Assembly: GCF_000420025.1 (NCBI RefSeq)
Contig: NZ_ATUD01000001.1
Coordinates: forward strand, 496,001-560,000
DNA from: Patulibacter americanus DSM 16676
Lineage (GTDB): Bacteria > Actinomycetota > Thermoleophilia > Solirubrobacterales > Solirubrobacteraceae
Reading direction: 5' to 3'
DNA: 64,000 nucleotides
The position numbers were made by a program, and so were the translations under genes. Below, piece by piece: positions 16,133 to 25,522 of this stretch (positions within the stretch are counted from its first letter, which is position 1; the number at the start of each line of letters is the position of its first letter). The notes under the pieces were generated by a model. The model was not told the origin of the DNA and did not search any database. It saw nothing but the letters and a program-made list of their open reading frames with translations.

Positions 16133-17265
16133 TGGACCTCTCGCTGACCGACGAGCAGGTCTTCCTGCGCGACGCCGCCCGCGGCGCACTCAGCCGCGTC
16201 GACACGGTGGCCGCGGCCCGCGAGGCGCTCGAGGACGACGCCGCGCGCCCCGACCTCTGGCCCACGACGGTCGAGGCGGGCTGGACGGGGCTGTTGACCT
16301 CCGAGGCCAACGGCGGGGCCGAGCTCGGGCTCTACGACGCCCTGCTCGTGGCGCAGGAGGCCGGACGCGCGCTGGCCCCCGTCCCCCTCGTCTCGACCCT
16401 CGCGGCGGCGACGATCCTCGACGCCGGGAACGACGCGGCGGCCGAGCCCGCCGCCGCCGGCGAGCTGCGCGTGGCGTGGCTGCCGGCCGCGCCCCCGACC
16501 GACGTCGAGCCGCGCTGGACGGTCGACCCGCGCGGCGGGCTGCTGCGCGGCGACCTGCCGACCGCGACGGTCGACGGCGACGAGGCCACGCTGACCGGCG
16601 AGGTCTCGTGGGTCCCCGACGCCGCACAGGCCGACGCGCTCGTCGCGGTCGGGCGTACCGAGGACGGGCGGATCGTCGCGGTCCTGCTCGACGTGGAGGC
16701 GGCAGGCGTGAGCACCGAGGGCCTCTGGCGCTACGACCCGACGCGGCCGCTCGGCCACGTGCGGCTCGACGGCGCCCGCGGCCGGACGATCGCGGCCGAC
16801 GAGGACGCGGTCGCCCGCGCCTGGCACGTCGCCCAGGCCGTGCTCGCGGCCGAGGCCGTCGGCACCGTCGACGCGATCCTCCCGATCGCCGTGGCGTACG
16901 CGAAGGAGCGCCACACGTTCGGCCGGCCGATCGGGTCCTACCAGGCCGTGAAGCACGGGCTCGTCGAGATCCTGCGCCAACTCGAGAACGCCCGCTCGCT
17001 CCTGATGTACGTCGCGTGGGCGGCCGAGAACGACCACGCGCAGCTGCCCCTCGCGGCGGCCGCGGCGCGCTCCGGCGCCGAGCACGCGCTCGACGTCGCG
17101 ACGCGCCAGAACATCTCGGTCCACGGCGGCACGGGCGCGACGTGGGAGCACGACGCGCCCCTGTACTTCCGCCGCGCCCAGCTCTCCCGCCGCCTGCTGG
17201 GCGGCGCCGCCGGGGCCACGGACCGCGTCGCCGGCGAGCTGATGGCGGGGGTCACGCCGGCCTGA
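16132..17265 (+). CDS. Acyl-CoA dehydrogenase-like second subunit
   Basis: 377 residues, translationally coupled to the previous gene. It has the N-terminal helical domain (LSLTDEQVFLRDAARGALSR), a shortened central region, and the C-terminal helical domain with ERHTFGRPIGSYQAVKHGL, NISVHGGTGATWEHDAPLYF and RRAQLSRRLLGG. It lacks the GTxEI-type segment with the catalytic Glu seen in the upstream partner. It therefore probably supplies FAD and subunit contacts in a heterotetramer. Two GC hairpins after the stop probably end the operon. Confidence 0.86.
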   Translation: MDLSLTDEQVFLRDAARGALSRVDTVAAAREALEDDAARPDLWPTTVEAGWTGLLTSEANGGAELGLYDALLVAQEAGRALAPVPLVSTLAAATILDAGNDAAAEPAAAGELRVAWLPAAPPTDVEPRWTVDPRGGLLRGDLPTATVDGDEATLTGEVSWVPDAAQADALVAVGRTEDGRIVAVLLDVEAAGVSTEGLWRYDPTRPLGHVRLDGARGRTIAADEDAVARAWHVAQAVLAAEAVGTVDAILPIAVAYAKERHTFGRPIGSYQAVKHGLVEILRQLENARSLLMYVAWAAENDHAQLPLAAAAARSGAEHALDVATRQNISVHGGTGATWEHDAPLYFRRAQLSRRLLGGAAGATDRVAGELMAGVTPA

Positions 17266-17274
17266 GGGGTGGAG

Positions 17275-17337
17275 GTCCGGGCGGCGCGTCCGCCCGGACC
17301 GCGGGGTGCCCCGGGCGGACCGTCGCGTCCGCCCGGG
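17275..17337 (+). terminator. Two consecutive GC-rich hairpins after the dehydrogenase operon
   Basis: First stem GTCCGGGCGG / CCGCCCGGAC (17275-17299, 5-nt loop) and second stem CCCGGGCGGA / TCCGCCCGGG (17310-17337, 8-nt loop), each a perfect 10-bp pairing. They start 10 bp after the stop codon. There is no T-run, as is common in very high-GC genomes. Confidence 0.65.
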
Positions 17338-17510
17338 AATGCCCGGGCCCCGGACACGGGCCTGTCGCGGGCCGGACACCCGGCCGTCCCGGGTTTCGCC
17401 CCGCCCCGGGACGGAGAGAGGAAGATCGGTCCTTACGCGCGTCTGACGCGTCGTGCGCGACCCTTCATCGGCCGGCACATACGCAGGCCCCTCCGATCGC
17501 TGCCTCTCCC

Positions 17511-18860
17511 ATGCCTCCCGAACACCGCTCCCTCTGGTCCGACGGTCCTTCCGAGGACGACCACCACGGCTGGCTCGAACCCGAACCGGAGCGCCCGGCG
17601 GAGGAGCCCACGCGCGAGCACCGCGCGGACGAGACGTCGAAGGGCCGGCGCACGCCGCGGGACTCCGACGCCCCGTCGGCCTGGAGCCGGCTGCGCCGTC
17701 GGCTGGTCACCCCGCTCGTCGCCCTCTGCGTCGTCGCGTTGCTCGTGTCGGGCATCGCGATCGGCATGCAGCTCGTCGGCACCCGCGACGTCGAGCGCAC
17801 CGTGGTCCAGTCCTCCGGCGGCGCCGCGAACGCCGCGGCCGTCAAGGCGGCGTACGAGGCCACGCACGACGGCGTCGTGCGCGTGTCGACGAACTCCGGC
17901 AACGGCACGGGCTGGGTCTACGACGCGCGGGGGACGATCGTGACGAACAACCACGTCGTCTCCGGCGGCGGTGACTCCATCAAGGTGCGCTTCGGCGACC
18001 GCGGCGAGGACGTGCCCGCGCGGCTGCTCGGCACGGACGTGTCGTCCGACCTCGCCGTGCTGCGCGTCGACCCGGCCGACGTGCAGAAGCTCGTGCCCCT
18101 GAAGGTCGCGGACTCCGACAGCGTCCAGACCGGCGACCCCGTCATCGCCATCGGCTACCCCCTCGGGCTCGACCAGACGACGACCGCGGGCATCATCTCG
18201 GGCGTCGGCCGGCAGATCCGGGCGCAGAACAGCTTCTCGATCGACCGCGTCCTGCAGACGGACGCGCCGATCAACCCGGGCAACTCGGGTGGTCCGCTGC
18301 TCGACATGAAGGGCCGCGTCGTCGGCGTGAACTCGCAGATCGCCACCACCGGCGGGGGCGGCGGGAGCGTCGGCATCGGCTTCGCCGTCCCCTCGAACAC
18401 CGTCAAGAGCGTGGTGCCCGTCCTGGAGCGCGGCGGCACGGTCAAGCACGCCTACCTCGGCGTGCAGGTCGCGGAGCTGACGGGCACGGACGGCGCCGCC
18501 GTCGCAGCCGTCACGCCGGGTGGCCCCGCCGCCCGCGCCGACCTGCGGGCCAGCTCGAACACCGCGACGCTCAGCGGCCGACCCGACGGCGACGTCATCG
18601 TCGAGATGGACGGTGAGCGGGTCGACCGCGCCGACGACGTGACGCGCATCGTCAACTCGCACCAGCCGGGCGACAAGCTCAAGCTCCAGGTCGAGCGCGA
18701 CGGCGACCGCCGCACGGTCGAGGTCACCCTCGGGGACCGCCCCGCGACGACCGGCAGCACGAGCGGCGGCAGCGGCCCGGGCGGAGGCATCACCCCGACC
18801 CCGACGACACCCACGAACCCGACGACGCCCCCCAACCCCCTGGCCCCCTCGATCCCGTGA
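17511..18860 (+). CDS. HtrA/DegP-type serine protease with C-terminal PDZ domain
   Basis: 449 residues. A cytoplasmic acidic lead of about 60 residues is followed by one membrane helix (VTPLVALCVVALLVSGIAIGM), so the protease domain is outside. The triad is seen in NNHVVSGG (His), SSDLAVLRV (Asp) and NPGNSGGPL (Ser). A single PDZ domain follows (YLGVQVAELTG, then GDVIVEMDGERVDRADDVTR), and the tail is Thr/Pro-rich (TPTPTTPT...). The stop overlaps the GTG of the next gene, a VWA protein, which suggests joint production of protease and partner. Role: probably envelope protein quality control. Confidence 0.9.
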   Translation: MPPEHRSLWSDGPSEDDHHGWLEPEPERPAEEPTREHRADETSKGRRTPRDSDAPSAWSRLRRRLVTPLVALCVVALLVSGIAIGMQLVGTRDVERTVVQSSGGAANAAAVKAAYEATHDGVVRVSTNSGNGTGWVYDARGTIVTNNHVVSGGGDSIKVRFGDRGEDVPARLLGTDVSSDLAVLRVDPADVQKLVPLKVADSDSVQTGDPVIAIGYPLGLDQTTTAGIISGVGRQIRAQNSFSIDRVLQTDAPINPGNSGGPLLDMKGRVVGVNSQIATTGGGGGSVGIGFAVPSNTVKSVVPVLERGGTVKHAYLGVQVAELTGTDGAAVAAVTPGGPAARADLRASSNTATLSGRPDGDVIVEMDGERVDRADDVTRIVNSHQPGDKLKLQVERDGDRRTVEVTLGDRPATTGSTSGGSGPGGGITPTPTTPTNPTTPPNPLAPSIP

Positions 18861-19813
18861 GCTTCGCGGCGCCGCTCTTCCTGCTCGCGCTGCTGCTCGT
18901 CGCGGCGGCCGCTGCGCTCTACGCGTGGACCGAGCGACGCCGCGGGACCGGACGCGAGGCGTTCGCCACGCCGGCGCTGATGCCGTCCGTCGCCCCCCGG
19001 CGCGTCGGCTGGCGCCGGCACGTCGGCCCGGCCGTCTACCTCCTGGCCGCCGCGGCGCTCGTCGTGGCCCTCGCCCGCCCCGAGCACACCGTCGCAGTGC
19101 CGGTGGAGCAGGCGTCCGTGATGCTCGTGACGGACCGGTCCGGCTCCATGCGCGCCACCGACGTCGCGCCGAACCGGATGGAGGCCGCGAAGCGGGCGGC
19201 GGGCGAGTTCCTCGACGACGTGCCGCGCGAGATCCGCGTCGGGGCGCTGGCGTTCAACCACCGCGTCCGCCTGCTGGCCTCCCCCACGACCGACCGCGCC
19301 CGCGTGCGCCGCGTGACGAACGCGCTCACCGCCCGCGGGTCGACGGCCGCCGGCGACGCGCTCGACGCCGCCCTGCGCTCCCTCCGCCCCCAGGGTGCGC
19401 AGCCCGACCAGACGCCCGCCGCGATCGTGCTGCTCTCGGACGGCGAGACCGTCCGCGGCCAGGATCCGCTGCCGGTCGCGGAGCGCGCGAAGGAGCTCGG
19501 CGTGCGCATCTTCACCGTCGCCGTCGGCACCGACGCGGGCACGTTGACCAGCCGCAACCCCGACGGCACGCTGAAGACGGAGAACGTCCCGCCCGACCGC
19601 GACGCGCTGCGCCAGATCGCGGAGGCGTCCGGGGGCACGTTCTCCGACGCGCCGAGCGCCGCGCAGCTCGAGGCGGTCTACCGCGACCTCGGCTCGAAGG
19701 TCTCCACCCAGCCGGGCCAGGAGGAGACGACCGCGGCGGCCGTCGGCCTGGCGACGGTGTTGCTCGTGCTCGGCGCGGGTCTCTCGCTCCGCCTCACCGG
19801 CCGCATCGTTTAA
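18857..19813 (+). CDS. VWA-domain membrane protein (BatA/B-like)
   Basis: 318 residues from a GTG overlapping the htrA stop. N-terminal membrane helix (FLLALLLVAAAAALYAW), second helix (AVYLLAAAALVVALARP), then a VWA domain with an intact MIDAS: DRSGSM, a Thr in ARGSTAAGDAL, and LLSDGE. A C-terminal helix (AVGLATVLLVLGAGLSLRL) ends the protein. It is homologous in layout to the VWA gene at 26508-27467. Proteins of this type occur in MoxR-linked Bat operons, but here the gene is coupled to htrA instead. Confidence 0.85.
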   Translation: MSFAAPLFLLALLLVAAAAALYAWTERRRGTGREAFATPALMPSVAPRRVGWRRHVGPAVYLLAAAALVVALARPEHTVAVPVEQASVMLVTDRSGSMRATDVAPNRMEAAKRAAGEFLDDVPREIRVGALAFNHRVRLLASPTTDRARVRRVTNALTARGSTAAGDALDAALRSLRPQGAQPDQTPAAIVLLSDGETVRGQDPLPVAERAKELGVRIFTVAVGTDAGTLTSRNPDGTLKTENVPPDRDALRQIAEASGGTFSDAPSAAQLEAVYRDLGSKVSTQPGQEETTAAAVGLATVLLVLGAGLSLRLTGRIV

Positions 19814-19856
19814 CCCCGGGTTTCCCCGGAGCCGGAGTCCTTACGTTGTCCCCGCG

Positions 19857-19872
19857 CCCGCGTTTACGCGGG
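19857..19872 (+). terminator. Short GC hairpin after the VWA gene
   Basis: CCCGCG-TTTA-CGCGGG, a perfect 6-bp stem with a 4-nt loop, 44 bp after the VWA stop and 33 bp before the next ATG. It may be a weak terminator or attenuator. Confidence 0.35.
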
Positions 19873-19904
19873 ACTCAGCCCCGTGGGAGACGCTTGTTCG
19901 CGCA

Positions 19905-20168
19905 ATGGTCGTCCCCCGCAGTGCCCTCGGGCTGCTCCTCGCCGGCTCGACCGGTCTGACGCTCGTAGGCGTCGGCGTCACCGGCCTGTCGGCCCTCGAC
20001 CCCACCCTGCAACAGGCCGCGGCCGACGTGCAGCGGCAACAGCAGCACCAGCGCGTCGTCCCGGACGTCGCGCCCGACGTGCCCCGGACGCCCGCCGTCG
20101 ACGCGCGCCCGCAGCTCGTGGACTGCCCCGAGGACCGCACGCCCGCCACCACGCCCGGGAAGGTCTGA
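19905..20168 (+). CDS. Small secreted or membrane-anchored protein
   Basis: 87 residues. The N-terminus is a signal or anchor helix (ALGLLLAGSTGLTLVGVGVTG). A Gln-rich stretch (LQQAAADVQRQQQHQRVV) and a Pro-rich end with one Cys (RPQLVDCPEDR) follow. The ATG at 19905 is plausible, with no strong ribosome site. It lies 2 bp before the response regulator gene and so is probably co-transcribed with the two-component system, perhaps as an accessory or sensed protein (inference). No family is recognised. Confidence 0.5.
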   Translation: MVVPRSALGLLLAGSTGLTLVGVGVTGLSALDPTLQQAAADVQRQQQHQRVVPDVAPDVPRTPAVDARPQLVDCPEDRTPATTPGKV

Positions 20169-20170
20169 CC

Positions 20171-20824
20171 GTGCGCGTGCTGGTGGCCGAGGACCACGCG
20201 CGGGTCGCCGACGCCGTCGCCCGGGGCCTGCGCCGCACGGGCGTGGCGGTCGACGTGGCACCCGACGGCGAGCAGGCGCTCTACAAGGCGCGGGTCAATC
20301 CCTACGACGTCGTGGTCCTCGACCGCGACCTGCCCGCCCTGCACGGCGACGAGGTGTGCCGCACGCTGAACGCCGAGCAGCCGGGGACGAAGGTCCTCAT
20401 GCTCACCGCCGCCGGCGGGCTCGACGACATGGTCGAGGGTCTCGCGCTCGGCGCCGACGACTACCTGACGAAGCCGTTCCGCTTCGCCGAGCTCGTCGCC
20501 CGCGTCGACGCGCTCGGGCGCCGCAGCGGCCGGGTGCGCCCCAGCGTGCTGCGCCACGGCGACCTCGAGCTCGACCCCGCCCGCCACGTGGCCACCCGCG
20601 GCGGCCGCACGCTCGACCTCTCGCCGAAGGAGTTCGGCGTGCTGCAGGAGCTGCTCGCCGCCGACGGCCAGGTCGTCACGACGGAGGGCCTGCTCGAGCG
20701 GGTCTGGGACGAGAACGTCGACCCGTTCACGAACACCGTGCGGATGGTCCTCGTGACCCTGCGCCGCAAGCTCGGCGAGCCCGGCGTGATCGAGACCGTG
20801 CGCGGCGCCGGCTACCGGATCTGA
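20171..20824 (+). CDS. OmpR-type response regulator
   Basis: 217 residues from a GTG. The receiver domain has the acidic pair in VAEDH, the phosphoacceptor Asp in VVLDRDLPALHGDE, the Thr in LMLTAAG and the Lys in DDYLTKPF. The C-terminal winged helix shows RTLDLSPKEFGVLQELLAADG and a final TVRMVLVTLRRKLGEPGVIETVRGAGYRI-type recognition region. It pairs with the downstream histidine kinase. Its targets are not evident from the sequence. Confidence 0.9.
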   Translation: MRVLVAEDHARVADAVARGLRRTGVAVDVAPDGEQALYKARVNPYDVVVLDRDLPALHGDEVCRTLNAEQPGTKVLMLTAAGGLDDMVEGLALGADDYLTKPFRFAELVARVDALGRRSGRVRPSVLRHGDLELDPARHVATRGGRTLDLSPKEFGVLQELLAADGQVVTTEGLLERVWDENVDPFTNTVRMVLVTLRRKLGEPGVIETVRGAGYRI

Positions 20825-20826
20825 CC

Positions 20827-21963
20827 GTGGGCGGGCGGGCGGACGTCGGACCGCGGGAGCGCGCACGACGGTCGCCCGTGCAGGGCGCCCGCCGGTGGGT
20901 CGCCCGCTCGCCGATGACGCGGCTGCCCCTGCGCGCGCGGCTGACGGCCCTCTACGCCACGCTCTTCGCCGGCACGACCGCGGTCGTGCTGGCCGTGGCC
21001 TACGGCGTGCTCTCCCGGCACCTGCACCGCACGCTGCCGGACCCGGTGGCCGACCCGATCCTCGACCGCGTCGTCCTGCAGCTCGTGCTCGTGCTCCTGG
21101 GCACGACGCTCCTGGCGGTCGTCCTGGGCTGGGTGGCCGCGCGCCGCGCGCTGCGCCCGATCGAGGACGTCACCGCGGCGGCCCGCCGGGTCTCGGACGA
21201 CCGGCTGGACGAGCGGCTGGCGCTCGACGGCCCCCACGACGAGGTGCGGGAGCTGGCGGACACGTTCGACGCCATGCTCGACCGGCTGGCGGAGGGCATC
21301 GGCGCCCAGCGGCGGTTCGTCGCCAACGCCAGCCACGAGCTGCGCACCCCGCTGACGGCGATCCGCACCGAGGTCGACGTGACGCTGACCGACCCCGACG
21401 CGAGCCGCGAGGAGCTGCGGGCGATGGGCGAGAGCGTGCTGGCCGGCGCGGACGAGCTCGACGACCTGCTCGAGGCGCTGCTCGTCCTGGCCCGCAGCCA
21501 GCGCGGGGTGGCGCGCCACGGCCCCGTCGACCTGACCGACGCCGCCCGCCGAGCCGTCGCCGACGCGCCCGCGTGCCCGTCCCTCACGATCTCGGTCCAC
21601 CCGCGCACCGACGGCGTCGTCGCCCGCGGCGACGCCGCGCTGCTACGGCGCGTGGCGGCCAACCTCGTCGACAACGCCGTGCGCTACAACGCCGACGGCG
21701 GCCTGGTGCGGATCGAGACCGCCCGCGGCCGTCACGAGGGTCGCGACTGGGCCACGCTGCGGGTCGTCAACACCGGCCCGCGGGTGCCGCCGGAGGACGT
21801 CGCGCGGATCTCGGAGCCGTTCGAGCGCCTGGGGCGCCACGGCAGCGGCTCGGGGCTCGGGCTCTCCATCGTGCGGGCCGCCGTCGAGGCCCACGGCGGC
21901 ACCACCCGCATCGAGGCGCCCGCGACGGGCGGCCTCGACGTGACGGTCAGCCTGCCGGCGTGA
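20827..21963 (+). CDS. Sensor histidine kinase
   Basis: 378 residues from a GTG 2 bp after the regulator stop; an ATG at 20914 is an alternative start just before the first membrane helix. Two membrane segments (LTALYATLFAGTTAVVLAVA and VLQLVLVLLGTTLLAVVLGW) bracket a very short external loop of about 25 residues. Then come HAMP, the phosphoacceptor box SHELRTPLTAIRTEV, N-box NLVDNAVRYNADGG, and the G2-type GSGSGLGLSIVRAAVEAHGG. The F-box SEPFERLG is present. The small external loop suggests sensing in the membrane or through a partner. Confidence 0.9.
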   Translation: MGGRADVGPRERARRSPVQGARRWVARSPMTRLPLRARLTALYATLFAGTTAVVLAVAYGVLSRHLHRTLPDPVADPILDRVVLQLVLVLLGTTLLAVVLGWVAARRALRPIEDVTAAARRVSDDRLDERLALDGPHDEVRELADTFDAMLDRLAEGIGAQRRFVANASHELRTPLTAIRTEVDVTLTDPDASREELRAMGESVLAGADELDDLLEALLVLARSQRGVARHGPVDLTDAARRAVADAPACPSLTISVHPRTDGVVARGDAALLRRVAANLVDNAVRYNADGGLVRIETARGRHEGRDWATLRVVNTGPRVPPEDVARISEPFERLGRHGSGSGLGLSIVRAAVEAHGGTTRIEAPATGGLDVTVSLPA

Positions 21964-22351
21964 GCGCGTCGTCCTCGGACTCGAGGACGAACAGCTCCGT
22001 GACGACGTCGCCCTGGACGTCGATGCCCGTGATCCCCTGGCGGACCGGCCGGCCGGCGAGCGCGCCGACGGCGGCCACCAGCGCCGCCTGGACCGCGTGC
22101 TGCTCCAGGGTGCGGAAGCTGCGCACCGTCTCCGCGTGACCGTCCTCCACCAGGCGCGTCTCGGCCGGCGTCATCGTGCCCTCGAGGATGACCAGCACGG
22201 CGTCGCGGCCGGCGAAGTGCGCCTTGCAGCGGACGGGCCCGCGGCCGAACTGCTCCTTGTAGTGCCGGGCGGCCGCGTCGGCGATGCCCTGCAGCGGGCT
22301 GCGGGACGGTGACGCGGGCGGGGCCCCGGAGGGGCTGTCGAGCTGCTGCAT
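21947..22351 (-). CDS. DUF2294-type protein
   Basis: 134 residues. The core GRGPVRCKAHFAGRDAVLV, then LEGTMTPAETRLVEDGHAET, and the C-terminal VRQGITGIDVQGDVVTELFV follow the DUF2294 pattern (GKGP...GDMVVVRLEGVLTPAE...). The function of the family is unknown. Its end overlaps the convergent kinase gene by 17 bp. It is divergent from the TetR-SpoIIE fusion gene, and the shared upstream region carries two matching palindromes, so both may be controlled together. Confidence 0.72.
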   Translation of the reverse strand: MQQLDSPSGAPPASPSRSPLQGIADAAARHYKEQFGRGPVRCKAHFAGRDAVLVILEGTMTPAETRLVEDGHAETVRSFRTLEQHAVQAALVAAVGALAGRPVRQGITGIDVQGDVVTELFVLESEDDALTPAG

Positions 22352-22390
22352 GGCGGGGAGCAAGGGGGACGGCGGCGCAAACGGCGTAAG

Positions 22391-22407
22391 CGAGACACGG
22401 TGTCTCG
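22391..22407. promoter_or_regulatory. Palindromic operator candidate 1 (DUF2294 side)
   Basis: CGAGACACGGTGTCTCG is a perfect 17-bp palindrome (8-bp arms, one central base), 40 bp upstream of the DUF2294 start. It is of the size bound by TetR-family dimers. Outer and half-site bases match candidate 2 at 22504-22520. Confidence 0.65.
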
Positions 22408-22503
22408 TCGCGGGCCACGGTCGGCGCTGCGGATGTCTCACTTTACCGTTCGCGAGGCCCGACGGCCAAATCGGGGTAACCCGTTAGGATCGACGTCCGT
22501 TCC

Positions 22504-22520
22504 CGAGACACGCCGTCTCG
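22504..22520. promoter_or_regulatory. Palindromic operator candidate 2 (TetR-SpoIIE side)
   Basis: CGAGACACGCCGTCTCG, with arms extending to CCCGAGAC...GTCTCGGG (22502-22522). It differs from candidate 1 only in the centre and lies 40 bp before the GTG of the fusion gene, the same distance as on the other side. A TAGGAT sequence (22486-22491) could be the -10 just upstream, so binding here would block transcription. Confidence 0.65.
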
Positions 22521-22559
22521 GGACCCCGCCTCCGGCGGGTCATCCAGGAAGCGTGCACC

Positions 22560-24035
22560 GTGTCGAGCGACCAGCACCAGGATCCGAGCCCCGTGGCCGA
22601 GGGTCGGCCCGCCCCCCGCAAGCAGCGCAGCGATGCCGCGCTGAACTACACGCGGCTGGTCGCGGCCGCGATGCGCGTGCTCCGGGAGGATCGCGACGCG
22701 AGCATGGAGCGCATCGCCGAGGTCGCCCAGGTCGGGCGGGCCACGGCGTACCGACACTTCCCCCGGCGCAGCGACCTCGTCGCCGCCGCCGCGCAGCAGG
22801 CCCGCGACGATGCCGAGGCCAACGAGCGCGACGTCCTGCGCCCGGCGGGCGAGCTCGCCTCGACGACCCCGGCGGTCCTCGACGTGGCCGACGTCCTCAA
22901 CAAGGTTCCGCCCTACCTGCTCGGCGAGCAGATCGTGGCCGAGGCCAAGCGCCTCGCGGGCGTCCCGACCGTGGCGCTCTACGTCGTGGACATCGACGGC
23001 TCGCGGCTGCTGCGACTGAGCGGCTCGCCCGAGTTCCCGGACGAGTTCCCCGTGTCGCTCGGCGTGGGCCCCGAGTTGCCGCGCAGCGCAATCGCCAGCC
23101 TGCGCCACGTCGTCGGCAGCCGCATGCCGGGCGCCGCGATCGTCCCGATGTACCTGCGCGGGCGGGCGCTCGGCGTCCTGATGGCGGTGGACGCCCGCGA
23201 GGAGGACCTCCAGGACCTGGCGCGGCAGAGCGCCGCGGCCCTGCAGCTGGCCAACCACTACACCGACGTCTACGAGCAGGCCATGCGCCGCCAGCGGATC
23301 TCGCCGGCGTCCGAGATGCAGCAGAACCTGCTGCCGCCCCGCGTGGCGCGCATCGGCGGCGCGGCCCTCGCGGGCAACGTCCTGCCGTCCTACGACGTCG
23401 GCGGCGATTGGTTCGACTACGCCGAGAACGCCGACGGCGCCTGGATCGGCATCGCGGACTCGCTCGGCAACGGCCCCCGGGCGGCCGGCCTCGCTGCGGT
23501 GCTCCTCGGCGCGTTCCGGGCCGGGCGGCGCAACGACCGCGACCTCCCCGAGACGGTCGACCTGATGCACCGCACGATGGTCGAGCTCGAGACCCCCGGC
23601 TCGACGGCCACGGCGGTCATCGGCCGGTGGCACGCCCCGACCTCGACGTTCACCTGGATCAACCGCGCGCACCCCGCGCCGATCCTCATCACGGCCGACG
23701 GCCGCGTCGAGCTGCTCGACGAGCCGACGGGCGAGGCCCTGGGCGCGGACCCGGAGGCGACGTCGCCGCCGCCCGCCTCGCGGCGGCTGGAGCCCGAGGA
23801 CCGGGTCGTCCTCTACTCCAACGGGATCTCGGACCGCATCACGGAGGACGGCAGCCCGTTCGGCGTGGACGGCATCATCGCCGCCGCGCGGACCGCGGCC
23901 AACCCGACGGCGCCCAACACGGTCAACGCGATCGAGGAGGCCGTCCTCAACGCGTCGACCGAGGGCCTGACGGACGACGCGACCCTCGTGGTGCTCGCCC
24001 CCACGGGCAACGACATGCCGGTCGCCTCGAGCTGA
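22560..24035 (+). CDS. TetR DNA-binding domain fused to GAF-like domain and SpoIIE/PP2C phosphatase
   Basis: 491 residues from a GTG with AGGAAG upstream. Residues about 25-85 are a TetR N-terminal domain (MERIAEVAQVGRATAYRHFP, then RRSDLV). Residues about 105-230 look like a GAF-type sensor (VPTVALYVVDIDGSRLLRL, then YLRGRALGVLMAVDAREED). From about 245 there is the linker helix typical of RsbU-like proteins (EMQQNLLPPR) and a SpoIIE phosphatase with its metal Asp residues: VGGDWFDY (Asp283), IADSLGNG (Asp300) and TDDATLVVLAP (Asp472/473). Such phosphatases act on anti-sigma antagonists; the DNA-binding domain suggests the protein is also a repressor or activator, probably of itself. The combination is the unusual point. 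Confidence 0.85.
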   Translation: MSSDQHQDPSPVAEGRPAPRKQRSDAALNYTRLVAAAMRVLREDRDASMERIAEVAQVGRATAYRHFPRRSDLVAAAAQQARDDAEANERDVLRPAGELASTTPAVLDVADVLNKVPPYLLGEQIVAEAKRLAGVPTVALYVVDIDGSRLLRLSGSPEFPDEFPVSLGVGPELPRSAIASLRHVVGSRMPGAAIVPMYLRGRALGVLMAVDAREEDLQDLARQSAAALQLANHYTDVYEQAMRRQRISPASEMQQNLLPPRVARIGGAALAGNVLPSYDVGGDWFDYAENADGAWIGIADSLGNGPRAAGLAAVLLGAFRAGRRNDRDLPETVDLMHRTMVELETPGSTATAVIGRWHAPTSTFTWINRAHPAPILITADGRVELLDEPTGEALGADPEATSPPPASRRLEPEDRVVLYSNGISDRITEDGSPFGVDGIIAAARTAANPTAPNTVNAIEEAVLNASTEGLTDDATLVVLAPTGNDMPVASS

Positions 24036-24189
24036 CCACGGCCACGGGCTCGCGAGGCGTGGGCCGACGGCCCCGGAGCGTGGCGCGGCCGCAGTCCCGA
24101 CGGACCGGCGCGGCGGGGGTCGTGCTGCGCCACGCTGGGTACCTGTCTCCCCGTCGTCCCCGCTCCGCGACCCGTCCTTATGGGCAGGT

Positions 24190-24210
24190 GACGGTCCGTC
24201 TCCTACCGTC
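24190..24210. promoter_or_regulatory. Inverted repeat before the MoxR operon
   Basis: GACGGT and ACCGTC separated by 9 nt, 40 bp upstream of the MoxR start, within a 214-bp gap that otherwise shows no gene. It could be a regulator half-site pair; weak evidence. Confidence 0.3.
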
Positions 24211-24249
24211 CCTGAGGACGTCCTCGCCCGCCCGCCGAAAGACCGCCCC

Positions 24250-25515
<1,266 letters not shown>

Positions 25516-25522
25516 GGACCGC

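Noticed and set aside
22448..22480. SigB/F-type promoter (GTT...GGGTAA) before the TetR-SpoIIE gene
   Set aside because: The distance between the GTT and GGGTAA elements (about 22 nt) is too long for this promoter class.
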